64,000 bases of DNA from Chlorobiota bacterium (GTDB lineage: Bacteria; Bacteroidota; Ignavibacteria; OLB7), in assembly GCA_016700335.1 (NCBI GenBank), contig CP065014.1:2083001-2147000 (forward strand), written 5' to 3'. Positions 9,347-18,575 of the stretch are shown one piece after another; positions within the stretch are counted from its first letter, which is position 1; every line of letters begins with the position of its first letter. The notes under the pieces are model-generated. The model was not told the origin of the DNA. It saw only the letters and a program-made list of their open reading frames with translations, and searched no databases. The position numbers and the translations under genes were made by a program.

Positions 9347-10144
9347 CTAACTTCCTTTCTTTAAATCAACTAATTCCATTTCGTAACCAGGAATAAAAAA
9401 TTCACCAATTCCAGGTACAATAATCATTTTGCTATCAAATTTAAATTTATAAAATCCGTTTGTAATATCTCCATCTGAACTAAAAGTTAAATCATCTAAT
9501 GGAATTGCGGTAGGTAAAATTGATGGTTTAACCATTATTTTTACTTTATGGTCAACATGAATAGAAGTTGCATAAGTGCTTAAAGGAACAGTTACACCAA
9601 TCTTACCTTTACTAAATGCACTATCAGTTAACTCAATACTTGTTAATCCAGCAGGAGCAGGAAATGTAACATTAAACTTACTAGTTGCCTGACCAAGCCA
9701 ATTGAAACCAGCTACAGATTTAAAGTCATTAAGCAATAACCAACTTTTTGGAATACTATCAGCGAATGGTGCAATTGGTGCAAATCTGGTTACTAATGGG
9801 TTAAGAGCTGCATATTGATACACTTTGCCATCTAAAGGAGTAGAAAGATAAACTAAACTACTTTTAGGTGTATTAGTTGTATCAGTTAAAGTTTCGTCTA
9901 TAATTGAAACATTCTTCAATCCCTGAAACTCTTGCCCAATTTTAGTTACTTTCCATTCTCGAGTAGTTTTAGATTTTAATACTCTTATTCCAAATGAATC
10001 AAGATCATAAACATTATATTTAAAATAATCCCCAACTTTCGGTGCCCATGCATCAGTTGATGAAACAGTTACAGGTGGATCACTTTTACAACCAGTCATT
10101 CCTACTATAAATAGTAATGTTACGAAATAAATAATTTTTTTCAT
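9347..10144 (-). CDS. Predicted lipoprotein of unknown function
   Basis: The 265-residue product starts with a type II signal peptide (MKKIIYFVTLLFIVGMTGC), the lipobox Cys being residue 19, so it should be lipid-anchored in the inner or outer membrane. The mature part is rich in beta-strand-like segments and small polar residues, with a repeated use of W (DAWAPKVGDYFKYNVYD near the start). The sentence-like W-x-P-K-x-G-D-Y-F-x-Y motif is common at the start of secreted FCB proteins but I do not recognise a named domain. It is a single-gene unit closed by the terminator at 9297-9323. Confidence 0.7.
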   Translation of the reverse strand: MKKIIYFVTLLFIVGMTGCKSDPPVTVSSTDAWAPKVGDYFKYNVYDLDSFGIRVLKSKTTREWKVTKIGQEFQGLKNVSIIDETLTDTTNTPKSSLVYLSTPLDGKVYQYAALNPLVTRFAPIAPFADSIPKSWLLLNDFKSVAGFNWLGQATSKFNVTFPAPAGLTSIELTDSAFSKGKIGVTVPLSTYATSIHVDHKVKIMVKPSILPTAIPLDDLTFSSDGDITNGFYKFKFDSKMIIVPGIGEFFIPGYEMELVDLKKGS

Positions 10145-10185
10145 TTTAATTATTAGATTTTAAAGATAGAAATTTATTACAAAAG

Positions 10186-10220
10186 AAACGCCACAAAAAG
10201 AAAAAATTTTTGCGGCGTTT
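10186..10220 (-). terminator. Terminator after rplU-rpmA
   Basis: Inverted repeat AAACGCCaCAAAAA / TTTTTGcGGCGTTT with one internal mismatch, 32 bases past the rpmA stop. On the minus strand it is followed by a short T-rich stretch. It also separates the ribosomal operon from the lipoprotein gene. Confidence 0.7.
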
Positions 10221-10252
10221 AAAATATGAAATTTTTTTAAAATATGTTTAAC

Positions 10253-10507
10253 TTATGAAGCATAAACGCTAACTTGTTTTCGAGTTTTACCTTTTCTTTC
10301 AAAAGTAACAACTCCATCAGTTAGTGCAAATAAAGTATCATCTGTACCTATACCTACATTATTTCCTGGAAAAAATTTAGTCCCTCTTTGACGAACTAAT
10401 ATGTTACCAGAACGAACAACTTGACCTCCAAACCTTTTTACTCCTAAATATTGAGGATTTGAATCTCGTCCATTTCTAGTGGAACCACCTCCTTTTTTGT
10501 GTGCCAT
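10253..10507 (-). CDS. rpmA: 50S ribosomal protein L27
   Basis: 84-residue bacterial L27: MAHKKGGGSTRNGRDS at the N-terminus, then LGVKRFGGQVV, GNILVRQRGTKFFPG and a basic tail. L27 sits near the peptidyl-transferase centre of the 50S subunit; its N-terminus starts directly after Met, with no cleaved leader such as Firmicutes carry. It follows rplU by 43 bases in the conserved L21-L27 order and shares its promoter and the terminator at 10186-10220. Confidence 0.98.
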   Translation of the reverse strand: MAHKKGGGSTRNGRDSNPQYLGVKRFGGQVVRSGNILVRQRGTKFFPGNNVGIGTDDTLFALTDGVVTFERKGKTRKQVSVYAS

Positions 10508-10550
10508 GACTTAAATATTATATTATAATTTATAGAATCTGATTGAAAAA

Positions 10551-10844
10551 TTATGCAGAAACTCCTGTAATTTTAATTCTTGTATAAGGTTGACGGTGAC
10601 CGTTTAACTTTTGATAACCTTTTCTACGTTTCTTGTGAAAAACAAGAATAGTCTCATCTTTACCATGTTCTAAAACTGTTGCAGTAACTGAACCTCCAAG
10701 ATGTAATTTACCACCATCGGTAGTTGCAATTACATCACTAAATGTTAAATTTGCTCCAAGTTCCTCTTTTAACAATGGAACATTGATTGAATCATCTTTC
10801 TTCACACAAAATTGCGATCCAGATATATTTAAAATTGCTTGCAT
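10551..10844 (-). CDS. rplU: 50S ribosomal protein L21
   Basis: 97-residue L21, a 23S rRNA-binding protein of the large subunit. The family ending FHKKRRKGYQKLNGHRQPYT and the internal GGKLHLGGSVTATVLEHG are clear. It is the first gene of the rplU-rpmA operon. The start at 10844 follows a TATATTTG element by 34 bases. ispH is divergent. Confidence 0.98.
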   Translation of the reverse strand: MQAILNISGSQFCVKKDDSINVPLLKEELGANLTFSDVIATTDGGKLHLGGSVTATVLEHGKDETILVFHKKRRKGYQKLNGHRQPYTRIKITGVSA

Positions 10845-10878
10845 CTAAAATAAAATAAATTGTTTTAAAAAAGGATTG

Positions 10879-10910
10879 CAAATATATAGAAATCGATTAT
10901 ATAATTTGAA
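10879..10910 (-). promoter_or_regulatory. Probable promoter of rplU-rpmA
   Basis: TATATTTG on the minus strand (10886 down to 10879) is a perfect TAnnTTTG -7 element. The expected -33 position (about 10910-10908) reads TTC rather than TTG, so the upstream half is weak. The predicted leader is about 28 bases. Confidence 0.45.
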
Positions 10911-11002
10911 TAAATTTTTTTTTATTTCAATTTAATTTTTTTCAATTCTTATTTTTCTAACTTTTTTAATAAGTGTAATTCATTGTAATTTTAATTAAAT
11001 TG

Positions 11003-11127
11003 TTTTGAATATTTAAAAATATATATCTATTTTAGCCGTCATAAAATTTGAGCTGAGTAAACGGCATCCCCTGTCAATTACGCAAAGATGCTCATAGCCG
11101 GTCTGTCCTCAGATCGGCTTTTTTTTT
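11003..11127 (+). promoter_or_regulatory. Promoter plus structured leader/attenuator of ispH
   Basis: A promoter-like TTTTG (11003-11007), 20-base spacer and TATTTTAG (11028-11035) precede a compact G/C-rich stretch in otherwise very AT-rich DNA. The stretch 11050-11093 can fold, for example GAGC (11050-11053) with GCTC (11090-11093), or GGCATC (11063-11068) with GATGCT (11087-11092). It is followed at once by a terminator hairpin (11096-11119) and T8, 20 bases before the ispH start. AGCCG at 11034 could also pair with CGGCT at 11115-11119, but it lies upstream of the predicted start of transcription. A terminator between promoter and gene implies attenuation, or a separate small RNA of about 85 bases. 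I recognise no known riboswitch class. Confidence 0.5.
11096..11127 (+). terminator. Terminator hairpin inside the ispH leader
   Basis: Stem AGCCGGTCTG / CAGATCGGCT (10 pairs, one G-U) with loop TCCT, directly followed by eight T. This is one of the strongest terminators in the window and lies just 20 bases upstream of the ispH ATG. Confidence 0.85.
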
Positions 11128-11146
11128 ATTAATATATTTTTTTAAA

Positions 11147-12376
11147 ATGAGAAAATTTGACATTCCAATTTTTTATCGGTCTTCAATAATTTCTTCAATT
11201 AAGAATTCAAGGAAAAATTCTGATCCAAGAAGAAAAGATTTAGAGCCTTCAGTATTAGATTTCGGACCAGTACGTTTTAAAATTGCAAGACACTTTGGTT
11301 TTTGTTTTGGTGTTGAAAATGCCATTGAAATTGCTTACAAAGCAATTGATGAAAATCCAAATAAAAGGATTTTTCTATTATCTGAAATTATTCATAATCC
11401 ACATGTAAATATAGATTTAGCAAACCGAGGCATTAAATTTATTATGTCTGATGATGGTAAGCAAATTATTTCGTGGGACGAGTTAACATCAGATGATGTT
11501 GTAATCGTTCCAGCTTTTGGAACTACATTAGAAATTCAAGAACAATTAACACGAATTGGAATTGACCCATATAAACATGATTCAACATGTCCATTTGTTG
11601 AGAAAGTATGGAATAGAACTGAGTCTTTAGGCGAGACAGACTTTACAGTGGTTATACATGGCAAAAGAAAACACGAAGAAACCAGAGCTACATTTTCTCA
11701 TAGTTCTCAAAATGCTAAAACTATAATTGTGCAAACAATGCAAGAGACTCAGATATTATCAGGGTTAATTACTGGTGCTATTCCAATTGAAGAGTTTGAT
11801 CATTATTTTTCTAATCAGGTATCCGATAATTTTAATCCATTAACTGATCTAATGAAAATTGGAGTAGTTAACCAAACAACAATGTTAGCTAGTGAAACAC
11901 AATCTATTGCAGAGGTATTAAAGAAAGCAATGATTAATAAATTTGGTTTGGAAAATATCAAAGATCACTTTGGAGATACTAAGGATACTTTATGCTATGC
12001 AACAAACGAGAATCAGAATGCAACAAAAACATTAATTGAAAATGGAGGAAATCTCGCAATAGTTGTAGGAGGCTATAATAGTTCTAATACATCTCATTTA
12101 GTTGAATTATGTGAGAGTAAAATTTCAACTTTTTTTATTAAAGACTGTGAAGAAGTAATATCTGAAACTGAGATCAATCATTTTTCTTTAAATTTAAATA
12201 AAGTTGTATTAACTAAGAATTGGTTACCTAAAGTTAAAAATGATATAACAGAAATTATTATTACTTCAGGTGCATCTTGCCCAGATGCATTAGTTGATGA
12301 AGTAATTTTAAAAATAGTTTCTTTTTATCCAAACTCTAAATCTATTGATGAGGCTTTAATTCCATTTATGCAATAA
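11147..12376 (+). CDS. ispH: 4-hydroxy-3-methylbut-2-enyl diphosphate reductase IspH (LytB)
   Basis: IspH is the last enzyme of the MEP isoprenoid pathway; it uses a [4Fe-4S] cluster to reduce HMBPP to IPP and DMAPP. The three cluster cysteines are in FGFCFGVENA, DSTCPFVEKVW and SGASCPDALVDEV. The protein has 409 residues against roughly 310 in E. coli. The extra N-terminus (MRKFDIPIFYRS, then DPRRKDLEPSVLDFGPV) is the form seen in Chlorobi/Bacteroidota relatives, which supports ATG 11147. It is a single gene between a leader terminator and the terminator at 12376-12411. Its product feeds the carotenoid enzymes encoded elsewhere in the window (inference). Confidence 0.95.
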   Translation: MRKFDIPIFYRSSIISSIKNSRKNSDPRRKDLEPSVLDFGPVRFKIARHFGFCFGVENAIEIAYKAIDENPNKRIFLLSEIIHNPHVNIDLANRGIKFIMSDDGKQIISWDELTSDDVVIVPAFGTTLEIQEQLTRIGIDPYKHDSTCPFVEKVWNRTESLGETDFTVVIHGKRKHEETRATFSHSSQNAKTIIVQTMQETQILSGLITGAIPIEEFDHYFSNQVSDNFNPLTDLMKIGVVNQTTMLASETQSIAEVLKKAMINKFGLENIKDHFGDTKDTLCYATNENQNATKTLIENGGNLAIVVGGYNSSNTSHLVELCESKISTFFIKDCEEVISETEINHFSLNLNKVVLTKNWLPKVKNDITEIIITSGASCPDALVDEVILKIVSFYPNSKSIDEALIPFMQ

Positions 12377-12411
12377 AAAAACGGCTCACAAATAATTGCA
12401 AAGCCGTTTTT
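12376..12411 (+). terminator. Terminator after ispH
   Basis: AAAAACGGCT / AGCCGTTTTT stem with a 15-base loop, ending in T5 and overlapping the last base of the ispH stop. A-rich on the other side, so it may work in both directions. Confidence 0.8.
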
Positions 12412-12676
12412 CATCATTAAATTTGTTGTTTTTTTAAACAACATGTTGTTGTAAACCAATAAAACAACAACAATTATGACTTAATATTTTTTATATTAAA
12501 ACTAAATCAAACAATTTTTTCCAATTAAATGGATAATAAAAAGTTGTTATCCCCTCAAACAACCTTTCTCTCTCTTTTTCTCTTTACTTGTAGTAAATAA
12601 GGCGATCTCACTGCCTTCTAAGTAAAATAGAAAACACAATAACTAATTAAAAGTTACATAAATTCAAAATTAGTTT
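12412..12676. other. Intergenic stretch with several GTTGTT-type hairpins, no gene seen
   Basis: Between the ispH and sod terminators I find no credible coding frame. The stretch holds TGTTGTTT/AAACAACA (about 12424-12443), GTTGTTGT...ACAACAAC (about 12444-12472) and GTTGTT...AACAAC (about 12543-12562) inverted repeats. A pyrimidine-rich run follows, then a small bipartite hairpin around AAGGC...GCCTT (12586-12623). The repeated GTTGTT/AACAAC arms suggest either decayed terminators or a structured RNA. Nothing more can be said from sequence. Confidence 0.4.
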
Positions 12677-12711
12677 AAAAAAAAATCGAACTATTAAAAT
12701 TCGATTTTTTT
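12677..12711 (-). terminator. Terminator after the superoxide dismutase gene
   Basis: AAAAAATCGAA / TTCGATTTTTT inverted repeat with a 9-base loop, 16 bases past the sod stop on the minus strand and ending in a T run. Symmetric enough to act in both directions. Confidence 0.8.
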
Positions 12712-12727
12712 AATTTGGAAAATCTAG

Positions 12728-13336
12728 TTATTTAATTGCCTCAGCAAACCTTCTGCTAACTTCAGTCCAATTGACAATATTCCAAAAAGAGGAAATATAA
12801 TCTGGTCTTCTGTTTTGGTAATTCAAATAATATGCATGTTCCCAAACATCTAAACATAAGATTGGAATTCCCTTGTTTTCAGCAATATCCATTATTGGAT
12901 TATCTTGATTAGGCGAAGAACAAACAGACAACTTACCCCCCTTCTTGAACTATTAACCAAGCCCAACCAGATCCAAATCTAGTTGTTGCAGCTGTTGTAA
13001 AAGATTCTTTAAATTTTTCCATTCCACCTAAATCATTTTCTATAGCTGAACTTAGTTCATTTGAAATTGAACCATTATTTGAAGATAAAATTGTCCAAAA
13101 TAATGAATGATTAAAATGCCCTCCTCCGTTGTTTCTTACAACCATTGGATAAGAACTAATATTTTACATATTTCTTCAATACTTAACAAATCAGCCGGTG
13201 TACCATTTATTGCATTGTTCAAGTTTGTAACATAAGCATTATGATGTTTACCATGATGAATCTCCATAGTTTTTGCATCAATTGATGGTTCCAAAGAATT
13301 AGCTGCATATTGCAACTCTGGTAATGTAAAAGCCAT
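12728..13336 (-). pseudogene. Fe/Mn superoxide dismutase, broken by two single-base frameshifts
   Basis: Three pieces in different frames together make a full Fe/Mn SOD of about 200 residues, the enzyme that turns superoxide into peroxide and oxygen. Piece 1 (13336-13136) has LPELQYAANSLEPSID and the metal His in MEIHHGKHHNAYV. Piece 2 (13145-12933) has NNGGGHFNHSLFW and TTRFGSGWAWLIV. Piece 3 (12931-12728) has LDVWEHAYYLNYQNRRPDY with the Asp and His ligands. Junction 1 (about 13155) is explained by one missing A in an A run; junction 2 (12936-12941) by one extra G in a run of six. All ligands and the family length are kept, so either the break is very recent or the consensus is wrong here. 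Fe versus Mn preference is not assigned. Confidence 0.9.
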
Positions 13337-13385
13337 ACTAATAAAATTTTGTTTTTAAATTTATATTTTGAAATAATACGAATAA

Positions 13386-14357
13386 TTATTTATTGAAAAA
13401 TTGAATGCCGAGTCCTGTTCTAATTCCAACAATATATTGCTTCCAAACTGCATCATTTATAACTGAAGAAATAGGGTAAGTTGAGTATAATTCAAAATTA
13501 AAAATAACTCTTTCAAAACTCAAATGCCAACCAGCTGAAAATTCTAACTCATATCTAAACCTATTTAGATTCGGTAGCCTAATTGCATTACTTAATGTTG
13601 CTGTATCTTGTGCATTAGAATATCTCAACTTATTCTTGATATCTGCAATTTGTATATATTGAGTTGCATCTGTTGTAATTGCATATGAAGCTCCTATAGA
13701 CCCTCTTAAATAATAAAATGAAGATACACTAATAATGTTTGACTTAAAAAATATCCCATAAACTGGCATTTGTAATCCTATATTAACTACTGCACTATGC
13801 TCCTTGAGATGTAAAACAGATACTTCTTGAAAATTTTGTTTAACACCTGAAAGTGATAAGAAACTCCTAGTTGTATCATCTGCAAAAAGCATACCTTCAC
13901 TTATTCTTAATCCTCCATCAAACCTTAGCTGGAGCGGTATTAGTAAGTTTTGAATTAAATAAAATTTATATTCATCATTGTTTGTTACTGGGTAACCTTC
14001 ATCAGTATTCTCATCTTTGTCCATTACTTTTATATCCCTATAACTCCTTTTTGAATAAGGCGAACTACCACAAAAACCATTAGTAGTTGAAACGAACGAA
14101 TTAGATCGAATATTATTTGCTTTATCAAATACATCTGAAAAAAAACTACTACCATAAATTGTAAATTCACGAGCATTATAACAACTTGGGAACCAACCAT
14201 GAGAATAATGATCAAACAAATCATCCTCTAATTTAAAATCAGCCATCTCTTTATCAATAGCTTTCCAAATGCTATCTTGTGAATCATTCTCCTGTGCTAA
14301 TAAATTAGTATTTATTGATTCTATTAATATTAAAAATATTATAATATACTTGATCAT
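13386..14357 (-). CDS. Predicted outer-membrane beta-barrel protein, unknown function
   Basis: 323 residues from ATG 14357 (an in-frame ATG lies 12 bases earlier). The signal peptide IIIFLILIESINTNLLAQ is clear. An N-terminal segment with charged helix-like sequence is followed by alternating strands with aromatic girdles, e.g. QLRFDGGLRISEGMLF, VVNIGLQMPVYGIFF and YELEFSAGWHLSFERVIFNFELY. The protein ends in GLGIQFFNK, close to the C-terminal aromatic typical of outer-membrane barrels. I do not recognise the family. It is followed 70 bases upstream by a T9SS cargo gene on the same strand; whether they are co-transcribed is not clear. Confidence 0.65.
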   Translation of the reverse strand: MIKYIIIFLILIESINTNLLAQENDSQDSIWKAIDKEMADFKLEDDLFDHYSHGWFPSCYNAREFTIYGSSFFSDVFDKANNIRSNSFVSTTNGFCGSSPYSKRSYRDIKVMDKDENTDEGYPVTNNDEYKFYLIQNLLIPLQLRFDGGLRISEGMLFADDTTRSFLSLSGVKQNFQEVSVLHLKEHSAVVNIGLQMPVYGIFFKSNIISVSSFYYLRGSIGASYAITTDATQYIQIADIKNKLRYSNAQDTATLSNAIRLPNLNRFRYELEFSAGWHLSFERVIFNFELYSTYPISSVINDAVWKQYIVGIRTGLGIQFFNK

Positions 14358-14439
14358 TTTAATAAGCAACTAAAATTTTAATTAACTAAACCTAAACTTG
14401 CTTTTATAATAGTTTATTCTACAAATAATTTCAAAAAGA

Positions 14440-15189
14440 TTATTGAACAATATGCATAACCTGAAAAGCATCATTATTCTCTGTCTCCAAACGAATAAAG
14501 TATACACCAATTGGTAATTGCCTATCTATCTTGAATTGATATTTATAGTTTCCCAAATTCTGATAACCTAAATCATCATTTAGTAATTCTTGACCTAGCA
14601 GATTATATATATGGAAATGAATTCTCATTGTTTTATCTATTCTGTAAGTCCATGTTGAGGTTTGACCTCTATTAACTGGGTTTGGATAGTTTTGCTCTAA
14701 TGCTGATTGACGAACATAAAACAAAGACGTACCAATTGAATAAGTTATTAATTTTGTTGACAATGAATTTACAATTATTTTATTGTCTATAAATAATGAA
14801 TCAAATGATACCAAACAAATTGAATCATTTCCAGCTAATGCTTCTCCATATAAAGTAAACAGAGTATCATTTATAGGAAATTTTTCTTTGAGTTGAATTT
14901 CAAATTTATATGTTGAATCATCAATTCTATTTAGTACATTCAGTAATATTGAATTTTTTGAGCCAATTCTTTCAGGATAAAAAACAGTTGGATTACTTAA
15001 ATGAATTTTACCAGATAATATTGATAAATTTTGAATAACAGAATCACTTTTAAATAAAATTGAAATTCCAACTTCATTACCTACAATCCCTTTTAGATTA
15101 AACAAACTAAACTGTCCAATTGCTATATTATAATCGAATAAACTGATAAATGTAATAATGCAAGAAATATAAATCAAGTTTTTTTTCAT
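14440..15189 (-). CDS. Secreted protein with T9SS type A C-terminal sorting domain
   Basis: 249 residues. A signal peptide (KKNLIYISCIITFISLFDYNIAIG) leads to a beta-rich region of about 140 residues without a recognised domain. The last 85 residues match the T9SS type A sorting domain: LEQNYPNPVNRGQTSTWTY, then IYNLLGQELLNDDLG, LPIGVYFIRLE and a final MHIVQ strand. Such domains direct passage through the type IX system and are usually removed at the surface. It abuts the aminopeptidase gene (10 bases away) on the same strand, so the two may be co-transcribed with the peptidase first. Confidence 0.8.
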   Translation of the reverse strand: MKKNLIYISCIITFISLFDYNIAIGQFSLFNLKGIVGNEVGISILFKSDSVIQNLSILSGKIHLSNPTVFYPERIGSKNSILLNVLNRIDDSTYKFEIQLKEKFPINDTLFTLYGEALAGNDSICLVSFDSLFIDNKIIVNSLSTKLITYSIGTSLFYVRQSALEQNYPNPVNRGQTSTWTYRIDKTMRIHFHIYNLLGQELLNDDLGYQNLGNYKYQFKIDRQLPIGVYFIRLETENNDAFQVMHIVQ

Positions 15190-15199
15190 AGAATAAACA

Positions 15200-16383
15200 T
15201 TAAATAATAATTATCTCATTTTGATTAGGAGAAGTTGCAGAATAAACATTATTATTATAATCAATGATTACATCAAGTTCACTTCTAATACCAAACTTAT
15301 TCGGTAAATAAATACCTGGTTCAATAGAAAAGCAAATTCCATTAGTTAATCGTCTGTTATCTTTAGTCTCAAAATTATCCATATTCACTCCAGCACCATG
15401 AAGTTCATTAGTTATACTATGCCCTGTACGATGAGTAAAAAACTCTCCATATCCTTTATCATCAATCACTTTTCTACATACATTATCAACATAAGCACCT
15501 GTAATTATCTCATTTAATTTAAAACTCTCAACAACTAAATCAAATGCTTTATCCCTTGCATCTCTGACTATATTGAATACTTCAACAATTTCTTGTGGTA
15601 CAACTTCATCCGTATATCCAACCCAAGTTATATCACCATAAACAGAATTTTCAATATCTAACCCAGCCCACAAATCAATTAGAACTAAATTGTTCTTGCA
15701 AATTAATTTTGAATCATTTTCATTTGGCTCATAATGTGGGTTTGCAGCGTTTTCATTAACCGCAACAATTGGAGGATGATTTGTTACCATATCAAACAAT
15801 TCTATTTGTTTTAAAATAAATTGTTGAACATTGTATTCAGTTATTTTTAAATTATCTTTTAATGAATTTGTAATATATTTAAAAGCATTCATCATTATTA
15901 TCTTGCAAAGTTTTCCAGATTCTTTTGCACAAATTATTTGCGAGTCGGTTAACTTTGCTAATGAAGAAACTATTTCTCCAGATGAAATTATTTTTTACCT
16001 AATGAACGAACAAGTTCAATTGTTCCACAATCAACTTTTGAAACTACTGGTAATAAATTATTTTCTGAATATTCCATTGCCAATTTATTATATCCTTTAG
16101 TAATTTCAATTAACCCAGATATGAATTCATCTTGACTAGAATAAAAAATTTTATCACCATTAGAATAATCTGCAATATGTGGTTCTATTTTATGGAACAA
16201 CCCTCTTACAGGTCCATTCTTTGGTATTAGACAAGCCCAACGTCTTGTTTGGTGAGCATTGATAGGCAAACCTAAGGCTGAGCATGAAATTGAATTAATA
16301 CCCCTAAAATCATAAAGTAACCAAGCATCAATATTTAGTTCAATTAAAATGTTCTGAATTTTATTTATAGAATTAGAGTCCAT
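15200..16383 (-). pseudogene. M24-family (Xaa-Pro aminopeptidase-like) metallopeptidase, one frameshift
   Basis: Residues 1-131 read from 16383 to 15988 (creatinase N-terminal domain, e.g. AWLLYDFRGINSIS and NAHQTRRWACLIP). The frame then stops at GKK. Adding one A to the run of six at about 15994 restores the frame into IISSGEIVSSLAKL and on to the ORF ending at 15200. The catalytic domain has the M24 ligands: LIDLWAG and DITWVGYTD (Asp), GHSITNELHGAG (His), FSIEPGIYLP (Glu) and IRSELDVII (Glu). The intact enzyme would be about 394 residues and cleave Xaa-Pro bonds in the cytoplasm. One lesion in a homopolymer with everything else conserved means the gene may be intact in the living cell. 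Confidence 0.85.
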
Positions 16384-16606
16384 GTTTTATAATTGTTTTT
16401 ACAAATTTAAGTCAAAGTTTTTTACAGAATCTTTTTTAAAGATTATTTATTACTATTATTAAAATGTTAAAGTAATGTATTTTTGAAACTTACAATTAAT
16501 ACAATTTTAAATTGATTAGATAAATTAGTATATCGTATAATTATTAAACAAATAAATTTTGGCAAGAGTAAAAAAAATTACAACAAGTGAAAACGAATCA
16601 GAGTTA

Positions 16607-17078
16607 ATGGCAAGAACTGCTGCAGAGTTTATATTAGAAAAAAAAAGCGAATGATATTTTAGTACTTGACGTTAGGAAATTAACTGATATGACAGATTAT
16701 TTTGTTATTTGCTCTACCGATAGTGATACTCAACTTAAAGCAGTTGCAGGAAATGTTTTGGATCATTTTGCTGAATTAGGTGAAAAGCCCTTTAAAACTG
16801 AAGGTTGGAGTAGTGGTCAATGGATTATTTTAGATTTTTATAATATTGTTATTCATATATTCTACAAAGAAGCTAGAGAATTTTATAAATTAGAAAAACT
16901 TTGGGCAGATGCTGTTATTGAAGTTGTAAACGATGAAGTAAAAGTTTCAAAGGTTACCAAGCCAAGAGCAATAAAATTAGTTGAAAATATTGAATCTATT
17001 GATGAAAAAGTTAAAGTGGTAAAGCCTAAAACTGTAAGAGTTAAAAAAGAAAAAATTGAAAAAAAGGAAACAGAATAA
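16607..17078 (+). pseudogene. rsfS: Ribosome silencing factor RsfS, one frameshift in a run of nine A
   Basis: RsfS binds L14 and blocks subunit joining when nutrients are short. The N-terminus MARTAAEFILEKK starts at ATG 16607 (a TTG at 16559 is also in frame). It runs into A9 at 16638-16646 and stops. With eight A the frame continues ANDILVLDVRKLTDMTDYFVI, the family hallmark, followed by GWSSGQWIILDFYNIVIHIF. The C-terminal 40 residues form a Lys/Glu/Val-rich tail beyond the usual about 110-residue core. Reading with eight A gives 156 residues. RsfS is nearly universal, so a true loss would be surprising; slippage at A9 or a consensus error is likely. Confidence 0.85.
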
Positions 17079-17112
17079 TGTTATTGATAATTTGTTAATA
17101 GTAATGTATTAA

Positions 17113-18575
17113 ATTCTCATTTCTATATTTTTAATTTCTAACATACCACATTCAAACAACATATTACCATTTGAAAACTTCGAGCCTTTAGAATCATGGG
17201 GAAGAAATTTTGAGGCTGGATGTTATGTGTTCCGCCCTTCAACTGCTAATGACATTATAGGAATTTTTGAATATGCTGATTTTTTAGGGGTCACAATTGG
17301 TATGCGTGGTGCAGGTAGAAGTTATGGTGATGCTTCAATTAATTCTGAGAATATTCTTCTTGATTTATCAAGATTCAATAAGATTTTAGATTGGAACCCA
17401 GATTTAGGAATTATCAAAGTAGAATCTGGTGTAACTATCAAACAACTTTGGGAATATATAATAGATGATGGATGGTGGCTCCAGTTGTTTCTGGTACAAT
17501 GTTCCCAACTTTAGGTGGAGCTTTAGCTATGAATATTCATGGAAAAAATAATTTTTGCATGGGACCAATTGGGGATCATGTTTTAGAGTTTGAAATATAT
17601 TTGCCAATTGGAGAAGTTTTAAAATGTACCCCAACAGAAAATAGCGACTTGTTTTATTCTGCAATTGGTGGATGTGGCTTAATTGGGTGTTTCCTAAGCA
17701 TTACTTTTAAACTAAAAAAAATCTATTCTGGTCTGCTTGAAATTGAAGCAATAAATACCAATACTTTATCTGAAATGTTTGAATATTTTAAAAATAATTT
17801 AGATAAATCAGATTATTTGGTTGGATGGATAGATGCTTTTGCTAAAGGCAAATCTTTAGGTAGAGGCGAAATCCATAAGGCAAATTATCTATCTAAAAAT
17901 GAAGATATTAATCCTGCTCAAACTTTAAGAATAGAAAATCAAAATCTCTCTGATAATATTTTTGGAATAATTCCAAAATCAATTTTATGGAAATTCATGA
18001 AGCCAATAAATAATAATATTGGCATGAAATTTGTGAATTGGGCAAAATGGTTTTCAAGTAAAATTCTTGATAATGGAAAATCTTATTTTCAATCTCATGT
18101 TGCATTTGCTTTCCTTTTGGATTATGTACCCAACTGGAAATTATCTTATGGAAAATATGGCTTAATTCAATATCAATCTTTTATTCCAGAAGATTATGCA
18201 CTTGAAGTTTTTCAAAAGCAAATTACTTTATCACAACAAAAAGGTATTCCCCCTTTCTTAGCAGTTTTTAAACGGCACAGAGAAGATAAATTTTTATTGA
18301 GTCATGCAGTAAATGGGTACTCATTAGCATTAGATTTTAAATTAACAAAGAGTAATAATTCTAAAATTCAAGAGTTAACAAAAGAGTTAAACAAAATTGT
18401 AATTGAAGCAAAAGGCAAATTTTACTTTGCAAAAGATTCAACATTAAATAAAGAAGATGTTAAATCATTTTTAGAAATGAATAAAATTCAAGAATTTACT
18501 TTTATCAAAAATAAATATGATCCAAAAGGAATTCTTCAAACTGATTTATCAAAACGATTATTTGGTTGGAAATGA
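17113..18575 (+). pseudogene. DprE1-like FAD-dependent oxidoreductase, one frameshift
   Basis: Two frames together encode a vanillyl-alcohol-oxidase-fold flavoprotein resembling decaprenylphosphoryl-ribose oxidase DprE1 and aldonolactone oxidases. Frame 1 holds SWGRNFEAGCYVFRPST and the FAD-binding MRGAGRSYGDASIN. Frame 2 holds PVVSGTMFPTLGGALAMNIH, GKNN, AIGGCGLIG and the substrate-domain residues to FGWK. One base is missing at about 17478, between GWW and PVVSG. The frame is open from 17113 but has no ATG; the first usual start codon is GTG 17227, which would cut into conserved sequence, so a second lesion at the 5' end is possible. DprE1 enzymes act with a DprE2 reductase to epimerise a lipid-linked pentose; no such partner is adjacent, so the substrate is open. 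Confidence 0.75.

Noticed and set aside
11050..11100. Resemblance of the ispH leader to a class I cyclic-di-GMP riboswitch (AAAC followed later by ACGCAAAG)
   Set aside because: The GNRA-capped hairpin that must lie between these two elements is missing, and the remaining stems do not fit; the octamer match alone is not enough.
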